Below are positions 14,568-29,842 of a stretch of 64,000 nucleotides of DNA, piece after piece. How positions within the stretch are numbered: the stretch's first letter is position 1; each line of letters opens with the position of its first letter. Location of the stretch: contig CM029121.1 in NCBI GenBank assembly GCA_016859345.1, positions 9,530,911-9,594,910 of the forward strand. Reading direction: 5' to 3'. Source of the DNA: Istiophorus platypterus. Its lineage: Eukaryota; Chordata; Actinopteri; Istiophoriformes; Istiophoridae. The notes beneath the pieces are model-generated. The model was given only the letters and a program-made list of their open reading frames with translations. It was not told the origin of the DNA and ran no database searches. Both the position numbers and the translations under genes were made by a program.

Positions 14568-17392
14568 AAAGCAACTCAAGTTTACACACACACACACTTA
14601 ATGTACCTTCTTTTTCATACCACTTGTTTATCTCTGACATCATTGATGGAAGTTATTAAGGGTAAATGATTGATGGTGTCCCACAAATGGTCCGTTAATA
14701 TCTTTCATCTGACTAATCAAGGAGAACAAACAAGCAACACTTGATTTCCTAAAAGTTTTAAATAAGTTTAGATTTTTGATGAAATGAGGATAAGAGTGGT
14801 CTATAAACATACACCTTCACATACACACAGAGGGATGGAGAGAGGAAAACAAGGTGAATCCTTACAAAGCGGACATATTACAACAAAATACTGCAACGCA
14901 CAACATTTGCACCGCTAATCATACTGCTGTGTGACTGAAATGGCAAAACAGCACCAAAAGCAGTGGTTATGTGTGAGAATGCCTTACTAATACCTCTGAT
15001 TGTTGTCCACTTTAAATGATCATAAATTTGATTTAGATGACATGAGACTGTGCCACTGCTTTCATTTGTACTTTAAATTAACAAGAGATCGATGTGCCAG
15101 TGTTTGGTCTTTATAGCACCAAGCATTCTATACTGATATAGTATGAGTACCAAGAATGAAGAATGAAAATGAGCTTCGGAGGACGTTCAGTCTGTGAATG
15201 GAAAGGGAGACAGTGGACTTGTGTCAGAATAGCAGCTTGTGCCACACCGGTGCCACTCGGCTCCTGCAGGGAATTTCTTCTTGCCAGGGAATTTTTATTT
15301 GCCAATGAATGACTGGCAAGCCATTCATATCCTTTCCTGAGGGGATGGTTTTGATGATCCATTTATTTACTCAGGGTGAAAACATCGGAAAAATCACAGA
15401 TAGCGTCGCCATGGCACTCTTAAAACTGGGGCGATGAGGCGAACTTCTTTGCTTTATCTTTCACATGCAGGACAACCCCTTTGGCCAGTGAGCAGAAACT
15501 AACCGTCAGGCTATATTCTGTGTTTGCCAGAGGCAGCATTCAGCTGCTCATCAGATATGGAAACCTCCTGAATGACAAGTAATCTGACTCCACAGAAGGT
15601 GTCTTTGCACCAGACGGCATCCACGCTCCATGAAGGGTTTCATGTGTGAGCGCGTAGGTGTGTGAGCATGCACACATGCAATGAAACAAAAGAGATGTAT
15701 GGGTGTTTTTTCTCTCTTGTAGCCCCCGTGAGACTACAGTTGTGAATAATTCACTTTGACTGGATGAAAGTGACTCTATGGTTCCAAGGTACATTACTGC
15801 ATCCCGTGCTGCTAAATATTATACTGTGCTACATATTGTATATACAGAGAGTCACATACACATTTTGTAAAGGCTTTCTCACATTTATATGCAGTCATAT
15901 CCTTTGTGGTTGGGTGAACATGGCATAAAGTCTTGGCAGGGTCAGGGGTTTACCTCACATATATAAAATGGAAGGGACTGTAAGAAAGTATTTTAGGGGG
16001 AGGGGTCAGGGGAAATTTTTCAGTGTTCGAGGGCTGGTCTTTTAAAATGTTCACATCCCAGATTTATACTTCCTTTGTGAGGTTTATAGGAAATATCTAT
16101 TTTTAAATCAAACACAAAGACAGTTTTTGTTTTTATAATTAAGGGTGTACAGTTATCTGGGAGGAACATTTTCCAACATGCTTAGCCATGTAACTCAGGC
16201 ATCATGTTATTTACTTTATGGGACAGTCATCAGATCTCATACCTATCAGGATATATCACCATCTGATCTGAATCAGATGATGATGTTTATATTTTCACTA
16301 TGTTTAATCTGGGAATGGGGAAACATATGGTGGTGTGCAAGTCACACAAAGCAGCTTTCTGTGCTCATTCAAAAACAGAGAGTATTTGTAATATTCAAAA
16401 TTTTGTTAGGCTTGTCATAATTATATCATTTTGACATACTGGGGAAAGGGGAAGAGGGACTGGGATCCAAAGAAAATCTAATAATGATGGGAAGGGTCTT
16501 GCCTTTTATAAAGCTATATATAAGATTCTAAATCCCCCCTTCCCAACAATTTTCATGCAGTCCCTAAATTAATCTGCCTTAAAACATCTAACAAATTATA
16601 TTCTAATAGCCTATATGAATGCACTACATGGAGAACATGCAATGTGCTGCATGTTAATGCGCAAAACCTAATAATTCAGGCCAGAATAATTATAACAATC
16701 AGGGCATTGTCCTCTCTGCTCACTACAAACAGAGACTCATCTTTACTTTTAGAGGAACCTTTAGAGTCCTGTATTACCAAGATACAGATGTACAGTGTGA
16801 TAAAAAGACAGTGATGAGTTGGATGCAGGAGCAAGTGAGGAGTGAAAATCAAGAGAGAAAATCAATGAAAACAGGGAGACAGTGATGGACAGTCAATAGA
16901 CTTGAGAGGATTTGGAGACGACAGGGCCAGCAACTGACAGTCACTTCCCCTGTCATCAAATATTATGGAGATACAACCTGCCAAGATGTGACCATCAGTC
17001 AGCTGCAAAAAGGCTTCTGCTGTCTCTTTCTGTGACCTTGTGATGTGCAGGCCCAGATGCAGAAGAGACAAAAATACAATCTGAAGGTTGCAGCACAGTC
17101 GCTGATGTCCTTTGGTGGAAAATGTGATAGTGCGTCTGCCTCTTGGCTGTATGAGCAGGACAGAACAGCCTGCAGGAGCATGTGAAACACAATCGTTCCC
17201 CGTCAGCTCCAGTTCAGCAACTTTCACAGCACCAAAATAGGCCTTTGTTGTTGACCCCTGTAATTAGTGTTTAAAAGCTCCGCCACATTACAGTTCATCT
17301 AGCTCTTGTCTCCTATTGAACTTCACTCATGTTTAGTAACCAGCGGCTAGATGCAGGCTAAAGTAAGGACACAGCAAAAACGGAAATCTTAT

Positions 17393-17412
17393 AAAAAAAA
17401 AAAAAAAAAAAA
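17393..17412 (+). repeat. Poly-A run
   Basis: Twenty A residues, followed by a second shorter A-run. No retroposon body is recognised next to it. Confidence 0.85.
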
Positions 17413-20210
17413 GAATAAAAAAAAACAACTGGTATGGTGTTCGTCCACAGAAACAAACATCGCCGAGCACACATCCTGAGGGTGTTGATACCAGCATGAC
17501 ATCAATAGCTGGAGGCTGTCCTAGCCCCTGGCCTCCAGCCATCCAGCCATGGGCTCTAGGATGAAGAGCTCCGCCCACTCTCATGTTGCCTCAAGGAACT
17601 GCATGGCTTCAGCTTAGAGGGCTGACAGACCACTGGCTCACCCATCCAGAACATTGCACTGATTGACCAGGAACATCCAAAGACATAACAGTCGTACATG
17701 AAACTGACAGGGGAGAGGGAGTGAGGGCAGCAGAGTAAATTGTTGGATTGACTTAACACGAGTGGGAAGCAATAAAGCTCCGCACCACACAAACTAATGA
17801 CTACAGCATGTGGACTACAGGGCGCAGTCCCTCTCTCTTGCTCTCTTTTTCCTTCTTTCTCCTTCTTTTTCCTCAGAGACCTTAGGAAAAACCTCATCTC
17901 CCATTTAAAACAGAGGACCAAGCTGTCATTTCACGCAGATAACAATGAGCACAAAGTAATTCAGTTTGCACTATTTTAAAATCAATCCAGCCTTTACAGA
18001 GGTCACAATGTTAATGTCCCTGTTGAGCTAAAGACAACAAAATTATGCTAATGGTGATTTAATAGCTACTATGGCTAATGAATAGGGATGACCTTTCTCT
18101 GACCAGTCACTTTTCAACTGTGATATTAACTGAGTGGTTTGTCTAAATTCCCTGGCAGGGAGAGCGATATCTGATACGTTCTCTGTATGTAGACTGGTAA
18201 ACGCAAAAAGCAATAAAAGCATCAGAGCAGAGTGAATGCAGTGGATGACCAGAGGGGAGAATGAACTAGTTCAAAGGGTTACGCACTGATTCTCTTTGTA
18301 GGTGTGTACGGTTTCTGACCTGCAGGTGTCCAAGGCTGTAAAAAGCAGCCCTTGCCCTCAATCAAACATTAAAGGGAAAATGTCCTGCAGGCTCTGGCTG
18401 TGGAAGAGGATGGGGTGATTCAGCAAGTGTTGGAAACAGGTGGGAGCTTTCACCTTCTCTGTTTAAAGTCATACTTCATTATCATTGCATAATCAGGGAG
18501 GATTTGCCAAAATTAGAGAAAAAGTACTTCCTCCTACTTCTTTGCATTATGTGGCATATATATTATATATATATAAGAGTTTACCAACAGTTCTGATAAG
18601 AATTAAAAATTTGAGGCAAAATACACAAAAATCTATTTGTTTATGAAAAAATATCAATGTGCCACTTGTGAGATACATCTATCATTTTCTAACTCACGGT
18701 AAGAAAGAGAATAGGAATATTTGCCAGCATATCAAACTATTCCTATACTTTCAGTAGTTTTTCAAATGCTTATAAGTGGGCAGACATACTACATATGAAT
18801 ACTGGAGTAATGTTAATGTGTTTTCTGTTCATTCCAGAAATTCATCTGCACTCTTTCCATTTTTTACCAGTTCCCATTCTATATCTGTAACAAAACAGAT
18901 TTGCCTCCACAAGGAGTCAACCCAAAAACAAAAACAACTGTACAATAAAAGGAAAAGCAATGAAACTGCTATAAATATAGTACTACCTTTTTATAGGTTA
19001 TCAAGAACAATTTCACTGACTGATTGTGTCTGTGAGGTATCAAGTCAGCTTTACACAAATTATTTTAGTCTGTAGATAGTTTAGCTGTCATACTGGATTA
19101 CATTATATCGTACATTGTTTGTGTTGTATTTTGCGTGTCCAGCCCCAGCACAGAGTAAGTCTGAGAGCTACACAGTACTGTGTGCACACCGCTGAACTCT
19201 CACAGGATGATCCTTCATTTATCTCACGACGCTGGTCATACACTGCCACTATGTAGCCCCTTGAATGATGGGACGTTTGACTATAGTGATTGCAGATTGA
19301 TTTCTTTTTTTCATGTATTCAGAAGTGTTTTGGCTTGCCTCACGCTGTGTCAGTGGTGTAAGGAGATGACAGTTCACGATTGCAGCAGATCCGCACAGAG
19401 CCATTAGCCATCTGGATGGATCTGTGGCCATCCAGTGGGCTGTGAAAACGTAGATCTTCTAGGACTATACAGGCATGTGTCTCCCATAAGTCCTCTCTTT
19501 CTCTTTTCCTCTCCAGCTCATCTTGCAACAATGGATTTCCAACCAAACAAACATTTTTTTTTTCACTTATTCTAGTTTTATCCTAAACTGCTCCCTGATG
19601 CTTCAGCCAAATTACTCCCTCATGGCACACAAATAAGGGTTAGAAGGACCCTGTCAGTTTGAGTGACAATTTCCAAGTAACAGCTAACAAAGCATACTTT
19701 ATTTTGCATGAGGAAAAGTGATGCATATTTTTTTGTATTCTTGCTTCAGTGATGTTTGGAGCTGGCTGAGTTCAGTCAAAGGATGGATCAGACCAAAGAT
19801 GTAGGCAAAGGCAACACAGCAGAGACTGTAATGAGTGCACACAGGGTGAGGGATCAGAGCCACAGTATGACATATTAATCTCCTTCCCCCCGGGGAACCT
19901 GACACCACCAGAACACAACAGGTAAGAGAGGAAATTCAGCTTGCAGTTGTCAGACCAGGTTTTAGTGCCCATACTCTGAATACAGACCTCTCTCATTCTC
20001 TCCGCTGTTATTTTCATACAGTGTAAAAAAAACAGTATAATCACTCACATGTTCGCCTTCAACATATATGATCATTATTGCTTAATTGTTATTGTAGCAG
20101 TGCTAATCTGAGGTAAAGAGGTACTGCACATATAGACATGTTTTTGTAAACCATTTGATATGGCTGTACTGTGATGAAATAAATTTACTCTAATGCTGAC
20201 TTAGAGTCAA

Positions 20211-20218
20211 ATATATAT

Positions 20219-20272
<54 letters not shown>
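20211..20272 (+). repeat. (AT)n microsatellite with short AC insert
   Basis: ATATATAT, a short ACACAC, then about 23 further AT units. It runs directly into a CCACC-rich minisatellite. Confidence 0.95.
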
Positions 20273-20274
<2 letters not shown>

Positions 20275-20340
20275 ACCCACCATCCCACCAATATCAACCC
20301 ACCAACCCACCACCCACCATCAACCCACCTCCCCCAGGAT
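20272..20340 (+). repeat. C-rich CAACCCACC minisatellite
   Basis: Imperfect tandem copies of 'atcaacccacca' and its shorter form 'acccacc'. The strand is almost G-free through about 20334. Confidence 0.85.
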
Positions 20341-20965
20341 CCCCCCATCCTTGAGTGGGAGTCCATGAAACCATGCTCATTTTAAAATATATATACTGAT
20401 CAAGACTCATCATTCACAGGAGTTCATGCTATTTTTTGCTAACCCTCTATGTAGTATTTTTCAATTTCAGTGCAGTGGTTCAGACCCGTAGTTGTTCAGT
20501 GGTTCAGTGGCTCAGACTTGTACTTCTAACAGCTTTAGAAGCACCATTGGACTGCATTCTTTCCTTTCAAAACCTTATTTGGCTCAGCAGTGGTTGTAAA
20601 TCCCTAGCAACACACTGCTATGTATATTTACATTCAGTATTTTTCACAAATGTGCCTTTAACTACATGCTTCCGAAATGTAAAAACAATAGTTGCTGGTT
20701 TGATGGGGAGTTGTATGCTGGAGCTATTTCTTAGAAAACAACAGCTCTGACTTGTTACAGCATAGACCTGCTGTAACTGCCTTTTTCTATGCTTCTGCTC
20801 ATGAACAGGTAAAATGTGCAAGATACAGTATGGAAATAGCACAACTTTAGAAGTGCTGGAAAGAACGTTTTTTCACCTTCCAGAGAGCAACATCAGTTGT
20901 TCCACCCTGCTTCCAGTCTGTATGCTAAGCTATGGCCAACCACGTCCTGACTCCAGCTTTGTATT

Positions 20966-21410
20966 TAAAGGAAAAGTTCAACATTTTGAGAAACACGCTT
21001 ATTCGTTTTTTTGCTGAGACCTAGATGGAAAAAAAGATATCAATCTTATTCCTGCTCACTAAAGGTGAAGCTACAGCCACTAGGTGAATACCTTCGCTAA
21101 GCTTAAAGACTAGAAGCAGAGGGGAATGGCTAGACTGGTCTCCGTCCAAAAAATCCGCCTGCCAGCATCTCCAAAGCGCACTTCCTAACACAGTATATCT
21201 TGTTTTCTTCCAGTCTTTATGCTAATATTGTGATGCTCATCAGCTGCTGCTTGTGGCCAACTTTCAGCAAGAAAGTGAATAAGGTATACTCCAAAATGTC
21301 AAATTATGACCTGCCTTTAATACACGCACATGAGACTGATATTAATGAGCTACGCTTACTCTTCAAAAGAGCTCAAGTACATTTCCCAAAATGTTGAATA
21401 ATTCCTTTAG
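20966..21410 (+). mobile_element. Foldback-type teleost interspersed repeat
   Basis: The left end 'taaaggaaaagttcaacatt' and the right end 'aaaatgttgaataattcctt' are inverted copies. Internal 'gctaagcttaaagactagaa' and 'cagtctttatgctaatattg' are typical of a very common percomorph repeat with palindromic arms. It is non-coding. A partial relative directly upstream (20880-20960) suggests a second, older copy. I recognise the family but cannot name it. Confidence 0.7.
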
Positions 21411-24400
21411 GAAAAGAAAATCTTTCCCACATTTTCATCTTTTTTTTATCTGATTTTTTACACACTTCAAATATCCTCAAAATTTAAAGAAATAAAAGAC
21501 CACTGTATGTTGATTCTTCTTTCAGTTCTTGGCTGAAATTACATTTGCCTGCCATCAACAAATTGGATGTCATTGCAAAGTGTGTTCAGAGGCTTCTTGC
21601 TTGTGGGTCAGGGAATGTTGTTCTCATAATAGACCTTTCTTCATGTGGCTCTCTGCCATCTTTCCTCTATTATACCATGGGCCTGAAAACCCCCAAACCA
21701 ACGTGACCACAAGCCAAGTATGTGGGCCTCCTCTGTTCAATATGCCGTCTCATTCAAATGGGTCCAGCGAGGCGCTGAGCAGTGTGATGTCATGGGGCAA
21801 TATTCATTAGCAAAGCTCCCTGCGAACATGTGAAATTCATGCAAGTTCAGACAGAGATGAGCAATTAACGATTAGAAACGTACCCTGCAGCCAACAGTGA
21901 CACTGTGAGGGAGCAGCTAAGTCTATATGCTGCTGTGTTTGCAAGGACATAGATGACTAATTAAGAGGAGTTTATTTCATAAACCTTGATCAGATCATCT
22001 GATGTAATATACTCGTGTAAAAATGAGGGTGCTTTAGAGATCCTATCCTCTTGAACTTCATGCACATGGGCATCACTGCAGTGGTCTGGACCTCCAGAGA
22101 TGTGCTGGTAAACACTGTTTAAGACGCATCAGAATCACTACAAAATCAAAAGCACATTCAGTGAGTTTATAAATCCACATACAGCTCTCATAGCACAACT
22201 AACATTTCCAGTGAATATAAAATAGCCCTGTTGGTGTCCTCATGCCTGTGTTTGTTTTGTTTAAAGTAACCATTTCTAAGATATTAAATGCTGAATTTTT
22301 GGATTATACACTGACTGGTGATGATTGTAGTATTTTAAGTATTATCTCTGTCAGAGCAGCTCCAGCTCAATACATGCTCCAGTGCTATGTGAGGACAACT
22401 CAACAGAGCTGAGCATAAGATCCAGCCACATTATGTAGTTTCCATGTGTAGAGAAATAAACTGGGATTTTCAGAGTAAATCATATCTTAATGGTTCCTTA
22501 ATGATGTTTAAATCCCACTGAAACCCTGCCAATGCTGGAGAGTAAATCCAAGAAAAAAATAGTGATTCCTAGACATAATACATATATGTTTTTGAAGACA
22601 AACTGCATCCATATCCTATTAATTAATACAAGCAACGTCACTCAAAATGCAAAAATATTATATCTGGGAATGAAATAACGGCGGAATATCACTGCTTTCT
22701 CTCTGAAACTGAGAAGCCAAAGCCAAATAAATGATGCCACATGACTGCCTTCACATTTTTCTTACATTACATCAAACACCTATGATTATTCTCCTGTGAC
22801 AAGAAGAGGTGATAATAGCTGTCTCATTCTCTCAAATACAACAGCAATGCAAACTTGTGAATATTTACAGTAAACTTGTCTTTCTTATAAATTTCATGGC
22901 TGACATATACAAATGGGAAGTTCCTCATCACAAAGTTATAACTATTTTACTTACAGATGATATTTTAATGAGTCTCCTCTAATTAGACACTATCATTAAA
23001 ATCATGTCACACCATCAGCTATTCTATACAACTACCTATCGTGAAGCTAATCACATCCCATTACTTGCACTGCTTTTCAAATGTCAACATTTCAGGTAAG
23101 AAGAATAAATCTTGAAAATGTGACTTTGTCAGCTAGAGGTAACTGAATGATTTATCTGTCCCAGGTCCCTGAGCAGATCAAAAATCATCCTTGCTATATT
23201 CTCGTTTTTCTCCTGCTGACAATCAGGCCTTGAGGGGCACACCTCATCTGATAAGTTGGACATGATTTATTTGCTGTAGTCTGCAACACAAAGAGGACAA
23301 ATTCCAAATCTTCCTGCGCAAATTTCACAGCTATTGGTTTCCAAACTTCGAATGTACATAAAATGACCCTCTCTGTCAAGCATCAGTCCCCACACATTCA
23401 GTCTTAACCTTCACAATGTCTGCCTTAAATAAAAATCTGGGTACAAGCAATTCTATTATCCCTCAAATCAGAAATCCAATATACCTGTTGATGGAAATAG
23501 ATTGGATGGGGCAGGTCAGCTCTCATCCTGACAAAATGAATATGCTAATGACTTATGTCTCAGTTTTGAATCTCGGGTAGTAATCCTTGTCAATGGAGAA
23601 AATCAAATCCCCTAGCACCTTCAAACAACCCATCTCCTTGGCTGATCCAAGTATATTCTATGACATTAGAAGAGCATTGAGAATGTGTTTCTTAAGGACA
23701 ACATGATGTGCTATCACCCATATCAGTTATCTCGATGCAAAGATTATCCAGCCCCACTTCAGCAAACACATGATGAATAGGACATATCACATACCAACCA
23801 AGGATAGATGGCATGTATTTTAAAGTATTTAAATATCTAATGACTGCATGAATAAAAATACAGTGTCATTTTTTTTTCTTTCAATCTCTTTTTTAAATTT
23901 CCTTATCAGACTGACTCTGACCTCACAATTTCATCCATTAAAGCTGAAATCACACTGAAAATCAATGCTAGCTTTATAGTGTCTGCAACGCACTTCGGAT
24001 GACTGGACAGCAAAGAGCAAAGAAGAGGAAGAGCAGAGATAAATGACTCTGATGCTCTGGATGAAATGCTGAATCTTTGCCTGTCTGGATTTAGTCATTT
24101 TTTTGAGGCTCCCTCTGTTACTCAACACCCTCCCCTCAGCTGCCCTCAGCTGCAGTGGCTGGAACAGACACTCTGCAGTCTATGTGATAATCTTTTTGCT
24201 CCCATCGGCAATAAAACTTGGGTCAATGTCACTTATAGGCTCTGAGAAGTCCTTTCTTTGCCTCTGTTATTATTATCAAACAGTCAGAAAGGGTGGGAGA
24301 GGGCAAAAGTCAGGGTCTCCATCTTAACCCCCCCTGGACCCATTGTTACAGATGAACCCACCTTAAAACATCACCCAGCAGAGAACTGCACTCAGGAGGT

Positions 24401-25570
24401 CAGTGGGCATCATGAGTCAGGAGAAAACATCATAACCATGAAGGATTAAGAAATGTAGGAAAGGTTTGGCCATAAAGTTTATCCCATATCTGTGTTGCGA
24501 CTATCTAAGGTCCTAAAGATGTGATCAGCAGAATGAGCTGTGCTCACTGCGACATGTTGCCTAGAGAGCAGTGCTGAGGAAAAATGCAGTGTACGTTGCC
24601 GCACAAACAAATGCATAGGTAAAGTGTGTTTATGAGCTACAGGGAAGTGCCATAGTTTACTATACACAAATTTGCAATACCTAGACACATCTGGCTGGCA
24701 ACATTCTGCCATGCTATAATATCAGTATCAGGATCATGATGTGATATTAAGGTGGTCTTGCACAGTTACAACAACTCTGCCACACCGAGAATGAGGATTT
24801 CATCCTGCATGGGTCACTTTTAGGCAACATCACGGGCAGCTATCATCCTGTCTGCTGAGCATTGTCATCTCATCTAACTGCATTGTTTGTTTTTTTAACC
24901 AAAATTCATTCATAATTCATACATCTCAGAATCCTTGTTATATTTTTCAAATTTCCCAGAGCCTCCATTTTACCTGAAGCTCATACAAATTGTAAACCTA
25001 CACTTTGACTAAGCACTTTGCTCTGCACCCAGCTCATACCGGGGATCATGTGTGTGTGGGTGTGGGTGTGGGGGGTGGGGGCAGTGGTAGAAATAGTCAG
25101 ACCCTTTACTTAAGCAAAACTGAATTGTGAAATGCTGTTTAGCAGAAGTATAAAGAAGAATAAAATGGAAATATTCAAGGGAGGTACAAGTACCTCAATA
25201 TTGCACTTAAGTATAGGAATTGCATAAATGAACTTATTAACTGTCCTGCACTAGTGGGAACCCTAATGGCCTTTTATCATCAATCTGATAACTCCTGTTT
25301 ACCAACCCCCTACACACTTCACCCATCAGTGGTTCAGTGTGCTGCCCCTCACCACCCCGAAGCAGTTGTCATCCATCTTTTCCAAGTGCTGGACCGTGCA
25401 GTCACTGTGGCAGCTCTACTTTTAGGTGCCACTTAGCCTACTTGGTCCAGGCCAGTGACAGGCAGGCAAACAGACCAGACTGAATGGATGCAGCTTCCCC
25501 TGCCAGCAGAGCCAACCCTAATAGTTCACTTCAGATCTCTGCTCAGCCCTCTGTCATCTGTCATACAGAT

Positions 25571-25571
<1 letters not shown>

Positions 25572-25619
<48 letters not shown>
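25572..25619 (+). repeat. (CA)n microsatellite, left arm of an inverted pair
   Basis: Twenty-four uninterrupted CA units, 128 bp before a long TG tract. Confidence 0.95.
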
Positions 25620-25623
<4 letters not shown>

Positions 25624-25745
25624 CAAAATGCGCAGTCTCTTGTTTTCATGCTCTCTGTCCCAATGTGTTTCACCATGTTTTCATATCCTGCCTTCGATCT
25701 TCCATCTGCTTCTCCTCTCTCCCTCTCTCTCTCTCAATAGCTCTA

Positions 25746-25863
<118 letters not shown>

Positions 25864-26556
25864 ATTGCACACAGCACACTGCAAGTGCTCCAGAACAAAA
25901 CACGCTGTAGGTCTCTATAGGCGAGCAGCAGAGGTTGAATTTATCATTGCATTCACTGTAAGATCTGCAAGTGTGCAAAAGGTCCCAATAGCAGAAATTA
26001 GTTTTGATATCAGTCATCATCTCCTTGAGAACATCGATAATTTATCTCCTGGTTGAAGATTGTGCCTGAATTTGACATTTTCAGGGGTGTGTCGGTGCAC
26101 TTCATTTCACCACTCTCTGGTACCTTGTTTCTCCTCTCAGTAGTATTCACTGAGGACGTTAATGATGAGTAGAAAATACACCTATTCATTTCTTTTTGAG
26201 AATTAAATAAGAAGATGGATACCTCCTCCGGCAGGGGGTGAGAGAACTTAGTTAAAAACTACCTAAATCATATGACTAAGGATCTTTGACAGGAGACGAT
26301 AGGAGCCTACAGGTACCACATGTATTGTATTTCCTGGGTGTAAAAAGCAAACAGACAACAGAAAAATGATTCAATCCCAGCTGATGCAATATCATGCCAG
26401 GTATAAACACCTTTCTCACCAGTAGTTTGTCATCCTCCCAACTCCACTCTATCCTGTGAGTCAGGCAGCGCCTTGAATGTCTGCAAGTCCAAGGAGAGAA
26501 AGTGACTGAACTAAAAGAAAAGTCGGAGCATAATGACAGGGTTGAGTCATGTATAT

Positions 26557-26573
26557 AGTAGGAGTAGGAGTAG

Positions 26574-26606
<33 letters not shown>
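26557..26606 (+). repeat. (TAGGAG)n passing into (TAG)n
   Basis: About three TAGGAG units followed by about ten TAG units, showing a shift of repeat period inside one tract. Confidence 0.9.
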
Positions 26607-29600
26607 CTTTTAATCACTATTGTCCTGTGGCAATGGTGTGGGTGTTTCTCAAGAATTTGCTTTTATAGTATATATCTGTGGTATATACTATAAAAGCCAA
26701 TATAATAATTATAGTAGTCACCCTGTGGAGAATTCACTGTTAGCAAAAACAGCTGTGTTTAGTTTCAATATTTCAGTATTATTTCATTCATTAAAATTAC
26801 CAAACAGCAAAAGACAGCGATGCATTAATCCTTTCTCTAAATCCCATTGTCAGAAATACTTTGGAGATATTTATCTAAGCATTACATAAATATTATTATG
26901 TATTGATACTCTTTAAAGCCTTAAATCCTGACAAGTTTTTACAAAACAGTAAAAAGAGAACTTCCCTGTAGGAAAATTAGATGACTGATGAATACAACAT
27001 GCAGTACTCTGATTTAGATAGATTAGTGCAAGGCAATATTTATTTTTTCAGGTTTGATGGACTGTCCAGCACTATTTCTGCCAAAACAAAAGATACAGTG
27101 AAATGTTTTAGCATTTCTCTAAAAATGTATATGGCAGAAGTTATATTCACTGCTTGCATCTGTCTTTTCACAGTGTGTTCTGCCAGTCTTTGATCCACTT
27201 TGAAAATGAAATGAGAGTAACCAGCATATGTTAGTAATATAACATGCCATGAACAAAATAGACATACACCTTCTCCTGTGGTAATCTGTACCATATGCCT
27301 TTAGTTCAGCTGGGGGTTGAGCTGGCTCACTCAAATGGAGGAACAAGGAAAAGGACTGAGAGGACGTCCACCGTTCAGCTATTGAAGTGCATAGTTGGAT
27401 AAAAAGCTGTTTGGCACGGGATACTTGGACCTAATGTAAAAAATCGTGATTGATACTCAGGCAAAGTCTTTCTGCCTGACACATTTCTCATCAACATTCT
27501 CTCACATCACCCACAAGCAGACCCACCCTTGCTGTACTACAAAGTACAGTTACAGATTGTAGTCCGATCTGTCATGGTTCAGACGCATATGCCTGTCTGC
27601 AGCGTATGCATGGCTGGGGCTCCCCAGGAGGGGTCGTCCATATCTGGATTGACAGAATTATTAGAACCCTGGCAGACTTGTAGGGCGGGACAAGGTTACC
27701 TCAACTCAGCGCTTATACTCTCCATCAAGACGGTGGCAGAATGCAGACTCATTATATTTGCAGTAATTTAAAAAAATGGACTGAAACAGAGGGAAGAAAA
27801 TGAAGGTGCAAGACAGAGAGAATGAGAAAAAAGTAGGAAAATAAAGAAAGAAGGGCAAGAACAAGGGGAGCAAGGAGAGAAAACCAGAAGAATTCCACTC
27901 ATTCACATCTTGATTAGTCTTCTTAAAATCCTCTGGATAAATCTTTCGAGTCATGGGCTCTGAGGAGGCAGTTTCACACTGGAAAACAGAAAGAGGAATG
28001 GTGTGTTCAATTCACTCAAACACGAATAAAATATATATGCAATGATGCATATGTCCTTCAAAGGTCAAAGCGCTGAGCTTTCATGGGAGGTAATGGGATA
28101 CTGGTCCAGTGGAAAAGAATCAGTACTGCATCAGCAAATCCACCGCCTGCCTAGAACGATACTATGACCCAGTGGGTGCCTCTCCTCATGTTGTTTCATT
28201 GTTCACAAGCAAATCTACATATTTTAAAGAAAACTAGTAGATAACAAATCCAACCCAAAAACCAGCAATTGTTTGGACTGACATTAAAAAGTAATCTAAT
28301 GTAATGTAAATTTTAAGCTCAACGCAAAAAGTAAAAATCCAACAGGGAGAAATCCATTGAGGTTGTATCCTTTGTATTTTTTTAAAATTAAAATAAAACT
28401 TACATGCAATGAGTATTTCATTGCCTGATTCCAATACTTTTAATATCGTTTATTTATTATTTGATTAATTTTGAGCCAATAAAAGCAACATAGAGTACAC
28501 TACATATACACTACATATAATGCCACTTCCCTTTTACAATTCAAATACTTTTTCTAAAGCTCTGCCCCTTGCAGTGACACCCCAACAGACAGAAATGCAC
28601 TACAGCAAGATAAGTCTTAAAGAACGGGTTCGACTCTCAAGTCAACTTAAAAAACTTAGTCTCTCGGTGACAGTGTTATTCCCACCTTCCCTACTGATAC
28701 CTCGACATGCAAATGAGTGAAAGATCAAGTACATCCAGGGGAGAACAGTTGTTGATTTACAAGTGCTATAGGTAGACTGAGGGAAAGTGTGTATATTCAA
28801 GTTGATGTGATAATGTTTTGCAGTTTTTCTTTTTCAAACGTATCTCTGATTTTAAAGGCTCCACACTTCATTTCAATTCAAAACCACAAGCAGCATGTAA
28901 AAGATTTAGTAATGACCCAACAAAAACAGCAGCAGTAATCAGTGCAAACCAGTTTATATATCCATATATCCAAGGATAATCCTGTCCTCCAGCGAAAGTA
29001 TATGTTTATTCCATGGGAGAGCTGGCAGGTCAGAAGCAGTGTGTTTTTATTTCTGTCACTTGAACTATAGCTGCTGTGTTTGCACAGCTGATGGCTCTGT
29101 GTTCATCATGTGCAGGGGAAACATGCATAAAGTGGTTTATAGAAGACTGAAATAATAGAAGACCAGCTCCCCAGCACCTCAGAAATCACAGACATATTTG
29201 CACCCCCATGGCTTAGTGTGTTGTAGCCATGGATAAATGAAAACTGCAGGAGAGTTGAGCACTGACTGCTCAGAGAGTTTATAGGAGTACATTTTCTCCA
29301 CCTTGACTAATCCTCTGTAAATGTTCAGGATACCCAAGGAATCAGGGATATAATACGACTTCAAATTCCTTAAAGGAATAGGTTTACGTTTTTGAAAATA
29401 CTCATGTTGTGTTGTCGGTGATCGTTTTTGTTAAAAGAACAAATATCTTGGGTGAACGAGCTGAACTGAATCACTCTGTGAAATGGTCTGTTCTCAGTTA
29501 GTTGCAAGTCAACATGTGGGGATATATTTACTCAAGTGACTCAAGACATTTGTTTGCAGGAGGAAGGGAAAACGTTCAAGACAGCAAATACAAAGGCTGA

Positions 29601-29767
29601 TTCAGGTTGCTAACCTTTAGCTACAGTGATTCAAAACATTGGTCTTAGACTGCAATCCAGATTAATGACATTATTAAGATTGATATTAAACGCACACACA
29701 AACACACGTAACTTTATAGTTTACTGTCATTAAAGGAGGACAGCTAAATGGATGCACACACTGAATG

Positions 29768-29779
29768 GTGTGTGTGTGT

Positions 29780-29842
<63 letters not shown>
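29768..29842 (+). repeat. (TG)n microsatellite
   Basis: Long TG tract with two TA interruptions. Confidence 0.95.

Noticed and set aside
28622..28645. tRNA B-box-like 'gggttcgactctc'
   Set aside because: No A-box at the right distance, the T-stem does not pair, and no cloverleaf can be drawn; not a tRNA gene or clear SINE.
29368..29400. Possible third foldback-repeat copy ('taaaggaataggtttacgtt')
   Set aside because: Only about 30 bp resemble the family start; the rest does not follow.
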